Source: Clostridia bacterium
GTDB taxonomy: Bacteria > Bacillota > Clostridia > Christensenellales > Borkfalkiaceae
DNA: 5,481 nt
Direction of reading: 5' to 3'
Assembly: GCA_021205485.1 (NCBI GenBank)
Contig: JAJPXK010000135.1
Location: 1 to 5,481 of the forward strand
Made by a program: the position numbers and the translations under genes. A model generated the notes under the pieces. It was not told the origin of the DNA. It searched no databases and was given only the letters and a program-made list of their open reading frames with translations. Position 1 is the stretch's first letter. The number at the start of each line of letters is the position of its first letter. Below, piece after piece: positions 1-5,481 of the stretch.

Positions 1-242
1 GCCGCGGACAGCCCGTAAGCATAATTCCGCCGTCCGCCGCGGCCAGGCTTGTGTCGGAAGAAGGCGTTTTTGACAGAGTAAAAATAAATACGGTCACGGG
101 AACGCAAAACATAAAAATTTTTACCGCCGACAAAATCGAGATATATCTCGGACAAGAAACGCATACAATAAAAAGTGTAAAAATCGGGATAAGCCCCCGC
201 GAGATAGACCGCACCGTCCTGCATCCCGACCTGAATGTATAA
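1..242 (+). CDS. spoIIGA: Sigma-E processing peptidase SpoIIGA, C-terminal end (5' truncated)
   Basis: This is the last 79 codons of a gene that enters from the left edge; the readable frame begins at base 3 and ends at TAA 240-242. SpoIIGA is a membrane-anchored aspartic-type protease made in the mother cell, which removes the pro-sequence of pro-sigma-E once forespore signalling begins. The visible part starts with RGQPVSII, resembling the segment just after the catalytic D(S/T)GN motif in the family. It ends with a VKIGIS...VLHPDLNV tail, like the VGIS...HP(D/K) ending that I recall for B. subtilis SpoIIGA. The membrane segments and catalytic Asp lie outside the window. A GTG at 51-53 could be mistaken for a start, but the frame stays open upstream to the edge and no ribosome binding site precedes it. 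Identity rests on the weakly conserved tail plus position immediately before sigE, the standard arrangement. Confidence 0.86.
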   Translation, partial: RGQPVSIIPPSAAARLVSEEGVFDRVKINTVTGTQNIKIFTADKIEIYLGQETHTIKSVKIGISPREIDRTVLHPDLNV

Positions 243-272
243 CGGTTGCTTTAAATCAGGAGGCGTAAAGCT

Positions 273-968
273 ATGTTTGAAAATTTAAAAAAGATTTTTT
301 CAATGTTTTTTAAGGGCAACACCCTCGACTATATCTGCGGCAGCGAGGCTCTGCCTATGCCTTTTTCTCAGGAGGAGGAGAGCGATAAAATTTCCCTTTT
401 GGAAAACGGCGACGAAAAGGCCAAGGCCGCTTTGGTAGAACACAATCTTCGGCTTGTTGTGTACATAGCAAAAAAGTTTGAGGGTTCGGGCGTAGACGGC
501 GACGACCTTGTTTCCGTCGGCACGAAAGGGCTTATCAAGGCGATAAATTCCTTCCGATCGGATAAAAATATCAAACTGGCGACTTACGCCTCGCGCTGCA
601 TAGAAAACGAGATTTTAATGTATTTGAGGCGAATGTCGCGGATAAGGCAGGAAGTAAGCTTTGACGAGCCTCTAAATACCGATTACGAGGGCAACGAACT
701 TCTTTTATCCGACGTAATGGGCACCGACGCCGACAGCGTATATTCGGATATAGAGGGAGGGGTAGAACGCGAACTTTTAAAAAATTCGCTCAATAAACTT
801 CCTTTAAGGGAACAGATGATAATGCGGATGCGATTCGGTCTTGACGGCGGCGATGAAATGACGCAAAAGGACGTGGCCGATGTATTAGGCATTTCGCAAA
901 GTTACATATCCCGCCTTGAAAAAAAGATTATTCACAAACTCAAAAAAGATATTTCCCGCCAGATATAG
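273..968 (+). CDS. sigE: RNA polymerase sporulation sigma factor sigma-E (pro-sigma-E)
   Basis: Complete 231-aa sigma-70 family factor that directs early mother-cell transcription in sporulation (B. subtilis SigE is 239 aa). Region 2 spans about residues 50-120, with the core-binding stretch DLVSVGTKGLIKAINSF (78-94) and the -10 recognition and melting helix ATYASRCIENEILMYLRR (103-120). The linker has VSFDEPL...GNELLLSDV (128-148). Region 4 ends in the helix-turn-helix TQKDVADVLGISQSYISRLE (197-216). The N-terminus is a basic, hydrophobic pro-sequence followed by YICGSEALP (20-28), equivalent to YIGGSEALP at the B. subtilis SpoIIGA cleavage site. This predicts cleavage between Asp19 and Tyr20. 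The start ATG has AGGAGG at 258-263, 9 nt upstream, and follows spoIIGA by 30 nt, so the two are probably co-transcribed from a promoter left of the window. SigF, SigG and SigK are excluded by the pro-sequence, the gene order and the near-identical region 2.4. Confidence 0.97.
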   Translation: MFENLKKIFSMFFKGNTLDYICGSEALPMPFSQEEESDKISLLENGDEKAKAALVEHNLRLVVYIAKKFEGSGVDGDDLVSVGTKGLIKAINSFRSDKNIKLATYASRCIENEILMYLRRMSRIRQEVSFDEPLNTDYEGNELLLSDVMGTDADSVYSDIEGGVERELLKNSLNKLPLREQMIMRMRFGLDGGDEMTQKDVADVLGISQSYISRLEKKIIHKLKKDISRQI

Positions 969-998
969 CAAAAAACCGCCGCACGGCGGTTTTTTGCT
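967..998 (+). terminator. Rho-independent terminator after sigE, probably bidirectional
   Basis: The arms GCAAAAAACCGCC (968-980) and GGCGGTTTTTTGC (985-997) are perfectly complementary, giving 13 bp closed by the loop GCAC (981-984); A967-T998 adds a fourteenth pair. The GC core is flanked by A6 on the left and T6 on the right, so both strands show a GC hairpin followed by a T-run. It can therefore end the sigE transcript and also leftward transcripts from the minus-strand small ORF at 1062-1226. The left arm begins inside the sigE stop codon (966-968). Confidence 0.93.
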
Positions 999-1022
999 GC
1001 AAATCGCAACCAGATTATTTTA

Positions 1023-1071
1023 ATCCATAATTCATCATTCTTAATTCTTAATTCTGAATTCTCAATTCATA
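1023..1071. repeat. Tandem heptanucleotide repeat, about 7 units related to ATTCTTA
   Basis: Reading in steps of seven from 1023 gives atccata, attcatc, attctta, attctta, attctga, attctca and attcata. Two units are identical and the others differ from the ATTCTTA consensus by one to three bases, so the period is clear. The array lies between the sigE terminator and the end of the minus-strand small ORF, and the TGA stop of that ORF (complement of 1062-1064) is inside a unit. It resembles short tandemly repeated heptamers seen between genes in some bacteria. It lacks spacers, so it is not a CRISPR. Its function is unknown. Confidence 0.75.
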
Positions 1072-1226
1072 CATAAATAAAGCTTGCCTGAGCAAAAGGG
1101 GCACAGCCCGCTATAGTCTTCGGCGCACTTTTTACATACGTGGTTCCCGCATTTTGCACACTCATAGCCGCATTCGGTTATCTGTCTTCCGCATGTTGTT
1201 TTGCACAAAAAATTACTTTCGTCCAT
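1062..1226 (-). CDS. Small Cys-rich putative zinc-binding protein (54 aa)
   Basis: ORF with ATG at 1226-1224 and TGA at 1064-1062. The product has ten Cys in 54 residues: C8-x3-C12, C19-x3-C23-x2-C26, C31-x2-C34, C42-x2-C45 and C52, with His29 between two pairs. Segments such as CAKCGNHVCKKC (23-34) and LCPFC (41-45) look like a treble-clef, zinc-ribbon or RING-like metal site, so zinc binding is inferred. I see no signal peptide, membrane segment or enzyme motif and cannot name a family. Cys pairs this regular are unlikely by chance in an AT-rich intergenic strand. No Shine-Dalgarno precedes the ATG, there is no other Met before residue 53, and the frame closes upstream at a stop (complement of 1266-1268). 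The transcript may therefore be leaderless, or the ORF may be a decayed remnant. It is divergent from gyrB and convergent with sigE, and the symmetric terminator at 967-998 could end it. Confidence 0.55.
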   Translation of the reverse strand: MDESNFLCKTTCGRQITECGYECAKCGNHVCKKCAEDYSGLCPFCSGKLYLCMN

Positions 1227-1232
1227 ACTACA

Positions 1233-1260
1233 AAAAAGTATGGCAAAAATTGCCCTTTTT
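1233..1260. other. Small AT-rich hairpin between divergent genes
   Basis: GGCAA (1242-1246) pairs with TTGCC (1250-1254) around a 3-nt AAA loop. After a 3-nt bulge (TAT, 1239-1241), AAAAAG (1233-1238) pairs with CTTTTT (1255-1260). Both strands end in a T-run after the stem, so it could act as a weak two-way terminator insulating gyrB from leftward genes. The 13-bp GGCAAAAATTGCC could equally be an operator. The stem is short and AT-rich, so function is uncertain. Confidence 0.35.
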
Positions 1261-1264
1261 ATGC
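1235..1264 (-). promoter_or_regulatory. Possible sporulation-sigma type promoter for the small Cys-rich ORF
   Basis: On the minus strand GCATAAA (1264-1258) and CATACTTT (1242-1235) are separated by 15 bases. The second box differs from the B. subtilis sigma-E -10 consensus CATACAnT at one position, and the first shares five of seven positions with KMATATT. The same area also resembles a sigma-G promoter (GCATA, 17 bases, CATACTT). Transcription would begin at about 1228-1229, giving an essentially leaderless mRNA, which fits the absent Shine-Dalgarno. In AT-rich DNA such matches arise by chance, so this is a weak call. Confidence 0.22.
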
Positions 1265-1293
1265 CTTAAAAACGTATTTTTACTAAAATTCAT

Positions 1294-1330
1294 TTGACGC
1301 CGATTATATAATATGGTATAATATTACAGA
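1294..1330 (+). promoter_or_regulatory. Housekeeping (sigma-A) promoter of gyrBA
   Basis: -35 box TTGACG (1294-1299) and -10 box TATAAT (1317-1322) are exactly 17 bp apart. A TG at 1314-1315, one base before the -10 box, makes it an extended -10. The expected start of transcription is near 1329-1330, leaving a leader of about 36 nt before gyrB. Five of six -35 bases and all -10 bases match consensus, so this should be a strong vegetative promoter. Confidence 0.88.
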
Positions 1331-1365
1331 TAATAAAAATCATTTGAATTAATAGGGGTAATAAA

Positions 1366-3291
1366 ATGCCTGAAAAAGTACAAAACAGTTACGACGCGAA
1401 CTCGCTTGTCGCGTTAAAAGGGCTTGAGCCCGTCCGCGAAAATCCCGGTATGTATATCGGCACCACGGACGAGAAGGGCCTTCACGGCCTTGTTAGGGAA
1501 GTTATCGACAACTCTATAGACGAAGCTCTGGCGGGCTTCTGCGACAGGGTAGAGGTAACTTTAACCGCGGACGGCTCCTGTGTGGTAAAGGATAACGGCA
1601 GGGGTATTCCTACGGGTATAAACGAGCAAGAGGGAATAAGCGGCGTAGAACTCGCCTTAACCAACCTTAACGCCGGCGGCAAATTCGGCGGCGGCAACAA
1701 ACACGGCGGATATAAAATCTCGTCAGGCCTTCACGGCGTAGGCGTATCGTGCGTCAACGCCTTAGCCGACACTCTGGTTGCCGAAGTATGCCAGAACGGC
1801 CATAAATATAAACAGGTCTATCATTGCGGCGTGCCCGAAGAACCTTTAAAAATAGTAGGCGACACCGAAGAGACGGGTACAATGATTTCCTTCCATCCCG
1901 ACGCCACGGTGTTTGAAACGGTGGAATTCAACTACGAAACGTTAAAGACGCTCCTTCGCGAGCTTTCTTACCTCAACAAGGGAATTACGCTTGTTTTAAC
2001 AGATTTAAGGGGAGAAAAACCCCGTACAGATAGTTTCTGTTACGAAGGCGGCGTCGTTCACTTTATCGAAGATATAAATAAGGGCAAGCAGGTGCTTTTT
2101 GCATCCCCCGTATATTTTGAGGATTCCGAAGGGGACGATAAATTCCTTGAGGTCGCCATTCAGTATAACGACAGCTATCAGGAACAGATTTTCCCGTTCT
2201 CAAACAATATCCGCCAGCCCGACGGCGGCACGCACCTCGACGGGTTTAAGTCGGCTTTGACAAAGATTATCAACGACGCGGGCCACCGCCTCAATATTCT
2301 TAAAGAAAATGACAAACTCGCAGGCGAAGACGTAAGGGAAGGCATTACGGCCGTTGTTTCGGTAAAAATCGCCGACGCGCAGTACGAAAGCCAGACAAAG
2401 GCAAAGCTTTGTTCTACGTACGTACGCGGCTTTGTGTATAAAGCTGTATGCGAAAAGTTCGGCACCTATCTTGAAGAACATCCCGCCGAAGCGAGGGAGC
2501 TTGTAATGCGCTGCATAACGGCTCAGCGCGCGAGGGACGCCGCAAGACTCGCCCGCGAAGAGACAAGGCGCAAAGGCGTGCTTGAATCCACAAAACTCCC
2601 CGGCAAACTTGCAGACTGTTCTGATAAACGCCCCGAACTTTGCGAAATTTATATCGTTGAGGGCGACAGCGCGGGCGGTACGGCTAAGCAGGGGCGCGAC
2701 AGGCGTTTCCAGGCTATACTTCCCTTAAGGGGCAAGATTTTAAACGTAGAAAAAGTCCGCATAAACCGCGTGCTTGAAAACGAAGAAATCAAGGCGATGA
2801 TTACGGCGTTCGGCTGCGGCATACAGGAAAATTTTGACGAGAGCAAACTCCGTTACGACCGTATAATAATTATGACCGATGCCGATGTAGACGGCAGCCA
2901 TATCAGGATTTTGCTTCTTACGTTCTTCTTCCGCTATATGCGTCCGCTGGTAGAAAACGGCCACGTTTACGCGGCTCAGCCTCCCCTGTACAAGGTATCA
3001 GGCAAGGGCATACCCGACACTTACCTTTACGACGACAAGGCCCTGGAAGATTTCCGCAACAGCTACGAGGGCAAGTTTGAGCTCCAGCGCTACAAAGGCC
3101 TCGGCGAAATGAATAAAGAACAACTCTGGGAAACTACTATGGATCCCGCTAAGCGTACCCTTGTCAGGGTAAATGTAGAGGATGCCGTAGAGGCGGACAA
3201 AATGTTCGCTCTTCTGATGGGCGAACAGCCCGAACTCAGAAGGCAGTTCATAGAAGAAAACGCAAAGCTCGTAGAAGAGCTTGACGTGTAA
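1366..3291 (+). CDS. gyrB: DNA gyrase subunit B
   Basis: Complete 641-aa GyrB, the ATPase and TOPRIM subunit of the A2B2 enzyme that introduces negative supercoils. The GHKL ATPase domain (about 1-230) shows Glu45 and Asn49 in REVIDNSIDEA, DNGRGIP (76-82), GLHGVG (121-126) and TGT (170-172). The transducer carries the QTK loop (343-345). TOPRIM has EGDSAGG (432-438) and DADVDG (505-510), giving metal ligands Glu432, Asp505 and Asp507, plus PLRGKILNVEK (453-463). The tail has QRYKGLGEM (574-582). QGRDR, ILNVEK and DGSHIR favour GyrB over ParE. The length matches B. subtilis GyrB (about 638). The start ATG has AGGGG at 1354-1358, 7 nt upstream. Oddities: a 4-residue insertion in the ATP lid (about 111-114, NKHG), Gln143 where E. 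coli has Arg136, and a divergent start (VRENPGMYIG rather than VRKRPGMYIG). A gyrase-like paralogue remains possible. Confidence 0.95.
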   Translation: MPEKVQNSYDANSLVALKGLEPVRENPGMYIGTTDEKGLHGLVREVIDNSIDEALAGFCDRVEVTLTADGSCVVKDNGRGIPTGINEQEGISGVELALTNLNAGGKFGGGNKHGGYKISSGLHGVGVSCVNALADTLVAEVCQNGHKYKQVYHCGVPEEPLKIVGDTEETGTMISFHPDATVFETVEFNYETLKTLLRELSYLNKGITLVLTDLRGEKPRTDSFCYEGGVVHFIEDINKGKQVLFASPVYFEDSEGDDKFLEVAIQYNDSYQEQIFPFSNNIRQPDGGTHLDGFKSALTKIINDAGHRLNILKENDKLAGEDVREGITAVVSVKIADAQYESQTKAKLCSTYVRGFVYKAVCEKFGTYLEEHPAEARELVMRCITAQRARDAARLAREETRRKGVLESTKLPGKLADCSDKRPELCEIYIVEGDSAGGTAKQGRDRRFQAILPLRGKILNVEKVRINRVLENEEIKAMITAFGCGIQENFDESKLRYDRIIIMTDADVDGSHIRILLLTFFFRYMRPLVENGHVYAAQPPLYKVSGKGIPDTYLYDDKALEDFRNSYEGKFELQRYKGLGEMNKEQLWETTMDPAKRTLVRVNVEDAVEADKMFALLMGEQPELRRQFIEENAKLVEELDV

Positions 3292-3296
3292 GGAGG
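3290..3296 (+). promoter_or_regulatory. gyrA ribosome binding site overlapping the gyrB stop codon
   Basis: AAGGAGG sits 7 nt before the gyrA ATG, and its first two bases are the last two of the gyrB TAA (3289-3291). This fixes the gyrA start at 3304 over the in-frame Met20 codon at 3361, which has no such site. It also suggests that ribosomes ending gyrB can pass directly to gyrA, keeping subunit output matched. Confidence 0.92.
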
Positions 3297-3303
3297 ATAA
3301 GCC

Positions 3304-5481
3304 ATGGCTAAAAAAGAGACAAGCCCCGAGCTTACCGAAGAATTTAAAAAGACCCTCTCTATGACAAAAATGCTCGAGGTAGAGGTAGACGAGGAGTTAA
3401 AGCGTTCGTTCATAGCTTACGCTATGGCGGTCAACGTCTCCCGCGCCATACCCGACGTAAGGGACGGCCTTAAACCCGTTCACAGGCGTATTTTATACTC
3501 TATGCACGAGTTAGGTTTATATAACGACAAGCCTTTCCGTAAATGCGCCCGTATCGTCGGCGATTGCTTAGGTAAATATCACCCTCACGGCGACAGTTCG
3601 GTATACGACGCTTTGGTAAGGCTCGCGCAGGACTTTTCAATAAACTTTCCTCTTGTAGAAGGTCACGGTAACTTTGGTTCGGTAGACGGCGACCCCGCCG
3701 CCGCGATGAGGTATACCGAAGCGAGGCTCTCCAAACTCGCCGCAGAAATGCTCAGAGACCTGGATAAAGAGACGGTTGACTTCTATCCTACGTTCGACGA
3801 CACGGGCATGCAGCCTACCGTGCTTCCTTCACGCTTCCCTAACATGCTTGTAAACGGTTCCGACGGCATTGCCGTAGGCATGGCTACAAATATACCGCCT
3901 CACAACTTAGGCGAAGTAATAGACGGCGTAATAGCCATGATAGACGACCCCGATATAGACGTAGACGGGCTTATGCAATATATTCCCGCCCCCGACTTTC
4001 CTACGGGCGCCACAATTATGGGCCGAAGCGGCATCCGCAAAGCCTATAAAACGGGCAGGGGCAACATAATTATCCGCTCTAAATGCGAAATAGAAGAATA
4101 CCAGAGCGGCAACCAGACACGTTCTCGCATCATAGTAACTGAAATTCCCTACCAGGTAAACAAGGCAAAACTTATCGAATCGATGGCAGACCTTGTAAAG
4201 GATAAGAGGATAGAAGGCATTTCTGATATACGCGAAGAATCTGACCGCGACGGTATGCGTATAGTAATAGAAATTAAAAAGGATGCAAACCCTCAGGTAG
4301 TTTTAAATCTTTTGTACAAACACACCAACCTGCAGGTATCAGACGGGCTTATAATGCTCGCCCTGGTAGACGGTACGCCTAAGCTTTTAAACCTTAAAGA
4401 ATTTATTTATTACTATCTTGAACACCAGAAAGATATAATAGTCCGCAGGACAAAGTTTGATTTAAATAAAACCGAAGAACGGGCTCACATCTTACGCGGC
4501 TTAGTCATCGCTCAGGCGAGCATAGACGAAGTGGTAGAAGTCTGCAAGACGGCTAAGGACAAAACCGACTGCGTGGAAAAATTAATGGCAAACTTCGTTT
4601 TAGACGACAGACAGGCCAACGCCGTAGCAGAACTTCGTTTATACAGATTATCACACCTTGAAGTAGATAAAATTACCGATGAATTAAACCAGCTTGAAGC
4701 ACAAATTGCCGATTTTAAAGACATTCTCGCAAATGAAAGCAGGGTTCTCAATATAATAAGAGCCGACCTTTTGGAAATTAAGCGCAAGTACCCTTCAGAG
4801 CGCAAGACGGAGATTGTTGCCGATTATGGTGACATAGAAGACGCAGATTTAATTCCCGTAGAAAACGTGGTAATATCTCTCACTCATTCAGGATATGTAA
4901 AGAGGCTTCCCGTATCCGAATATAAGGCACAGCACCGTGGCGGCATGGGCGTTACCGCTCACAAACCTAAGGAAGAAGATTTTGTAGAGCGTATGTTTAT
5001 ATCGTCGTCGCACGACAATATACTGCTGTTCTCTAACTTCGGTAAGGTATATTCGGTAAAAGCCTACGATATACCCGAAGCTGCCCGCACCGCGCGCGGC
5101 AGGGCTATGGTAAACATAGTGCAGATAGCGCAGGACGAAAAGATTAACGAGATGATCCCCGTAAAGGAGGGGGCCGAAGGCTACATCGCGTTCGCCACCC
5201 GCGGCGGGCTTATCAAAAAGACAAAGATAGAAGAATTTGCCCGCATTAACCGCAATGGCAAGATAGCTATAAAACTCAACGAAGGCGACGAGCTTATATC
5301 CGTTAAATATACTACGGGCGAAGACGAGCTTATGATAGCGTCTTCTGAAGGCAAGTGCATCCGCTTTGAAGAAAGCAACGTCCGCTCGATGGGCCGCGAT
5401 ACCGCCGGCGTGAGGGCTATGAAGCTTTCAGAAAACGACAGGCTTGTAGATATGCTTGTAGTAGACAAGGATAAGGATATC
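3304..5481 (+). CDS. gyrA: DNA gyrase subunit A (3' truncated by window edge)
   Basis: 726 codons are present and the frame is open at the right edge; about 90-120 residues, the last blades of the C-terminal beta-pinwheel, are missing. GyrA cuts and rejoins DNA and wraps it through its C-terminal domain. The winged-helix domain has PDVRDGLKPVHRRILYSM (50-67). The quinolone-contact segment reads HPHGDSSVYD (93-102), with Ser98 and Asp102 at the E. coli Ser83 and Asp87 positions, as in sensitive enzymes. Catalytic Tyr137 with Arg136 is in AAMRYTEARL. The tower contains VNGSDGIAVGMATNIPPHN (183-201), where Ile189 matches E. coli intercalating Ile174. A helical C-gate follows at about 370-500, with LRLYRLSHLEVDKI near 444-457. 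The wrapping domain begins near 505; its GyrA box (543-549) reads QHRGGMG instead of QRRGGKG. Pairing with a GyrB-type gene 12 nt upstream supports GyrA rather than ParC. It should share the gyrB promoter. Confidence 0.96.
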   Translation, partial: MAKKETSPELTEEFKKTLSMTKMLEVEVDEELKRSFIAYAMAVNVSRAIPDVRDGLKPVHRRILYSMHELGLYNDKPFRKCARIVGDCLGKYHPHGDSSVYDALVRLAQDFSINFPLVEGHGNFGSVDGDPAAAMRYTEARLSKLAAEMLRDLDKETVDFYPTFDDTGMQPTVLPSRFPNMLVNGSDGIAVGMATNIPPHNLGEVIDGVIAMIDDPDIDVDGLMQYIPAPDFPTGATIMGRSGIRKAYKTGRGNIIIRSKCEIEEYQSGNQTRSRIIVTEIPYQVNKAKLIESMADLVKDKRIEGISDIREESDRDGMRIVIEIKKDANPQVVLNLLYKHTNLQVSDGLIMLALVDGTPKLLNLKEFIYYYLEHQKDIIVRRTKFDLNKTEERAHILRGLVIAQASIDEVVEVCKTAKDKTDCVEKLMANFVLDDRQANAVAELRLYRLSHLEVDKITDELNQLEAQIADFKDILANESRVLNIIRADLLEIKRKYPSERKTEIVADYGDIEDADLIPVENVVISLTHSGYVKRLPVSEYKAQHRGGMGVTAHKPKEEDFVERMFISSSHDNILLFSNFGKVYSVKAYDIPEAARTARGRAMVNIVQIAQDEKINEMIPVKEGAEGYIAFATRGGLIKKTKIEEFARINRNGKIAIKLNEGDELISVKYTTGEDELMIASSEGKCIRFEESNVRSMGRDTAGVRAMKLSENDRLVDMLVVDKDKDI

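Noticed and set aside
51..242. A 63-aa gene starting at GTG 51
   Set aside because: The same frame is open to the left edge and encodes the expected SpoIIGA segment; no ribosome binding site precedes the GTG.
1023..1071. CRISPR array
   Set aside because: Units are 7 bp and directly adjacent, with no spacers and no cas genes nearby.
1307..1312. A second TATAAT as the gyrB -10 box
   Set aside because: It lies only 7 bp after TTGACG, too close; the TATAAT at 1317 has the proper 17-bp spacing and an extended TG.
1227..1365. Riboswitch or T-box leader before gyrB
   Set aside because: The predicted leader is only about 36 nt and AT-rich, with no structured motif.
2178..3413. Several minus-strand ORFs of 65-107 codons within gyrB and the gyrA start
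   Set aside because: They are reverse-frame shadows of strongly conserved coding sequence and show no recognisable domain.
3580..3612. Quinolone-resistance mutation in GyrA
   Set aside because: Ser98 and Asp102 match the sensitive E. coli Ser83 and Asp87; Ser99 at the Ala84 position is not a known resistance change that I can support.
1366..5481. Topoisomerase IV (parE/parC) instead of gyrase
   Set aside because: QGRDRRFQ, RGKILNVEK, DVDGSHIR and the GyrB-like tail favour GyrB, and the partner has a recognisable though degenerate GyrA box. The LRLYRL stretch is somewhat ParC-like, so a gyrase-derived paralogue is left open.

Overview
The window looks like chromosomal DNA of a spore-forming member of the Firmicutes, probably a clostridial lineage. 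The evidence is a spoIIGA-sigE sporulation pair, Gram-positive style ribosome binding sites (AGGAGG), and a short B. subtilis-sized GyrB (641 aa) without the long insert found in enterobacteria. Base composition is moderate in the genes and AT-rich between them. The species cannot be named from the sequence alone.

Left block (1-998, + strand): the 3' end of spoIIGA, the membrane protease that activates pro-sigma-E, is followed after 30 nt by complete sigE (sporulation sigma-E, mother-cell specific). A strong Rho-independent terminator starts inside the sigE stop codon. In Bacillus and many Clostridia sigG follows sigE directly; here it does not.

Middle block (999-1365): an AT-rich gap holding (i) about seven tandem copies of a heptamer related to ATTCTTA, (ii) a 54-codon ORF on the minus strand (1226 to 1062) whose product has ten Cys in CxxC/CxxxC pairs and looks like a small zinc-binding protein, (iii) a small two-sided hairpin, and (iv) a near-consensus housekeeping promoter for the next operon. 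The symmetric sigE terminator would also end leftward transcripts from the small gene.

Right block (1366-5481, + strand): gyrB and gyrA, 12 nt apart, with the gyrA Shine-Dalgarno overlapping the gyrB stop codon. They encode the two subunits of DNA gyrase. gyrA is open at the right edge (726 codons present, roughly 90-120 missing). In Bacillus gyrBA lies in the dnaA-dnaN-recF cluster, whereas here it has its own promoter next to a sporulation locus. Catalytic residues are intact, but several functional positions differ from textbook gyrases: Gln at the GyrB aminocoumarin-contact Arg, a longer ATP-lid loop, and a degenerate GyrA box.

I did not find a clear new multi-gene system. The best candidate for something undescribed is the small Cys-rich minus-strand gene.
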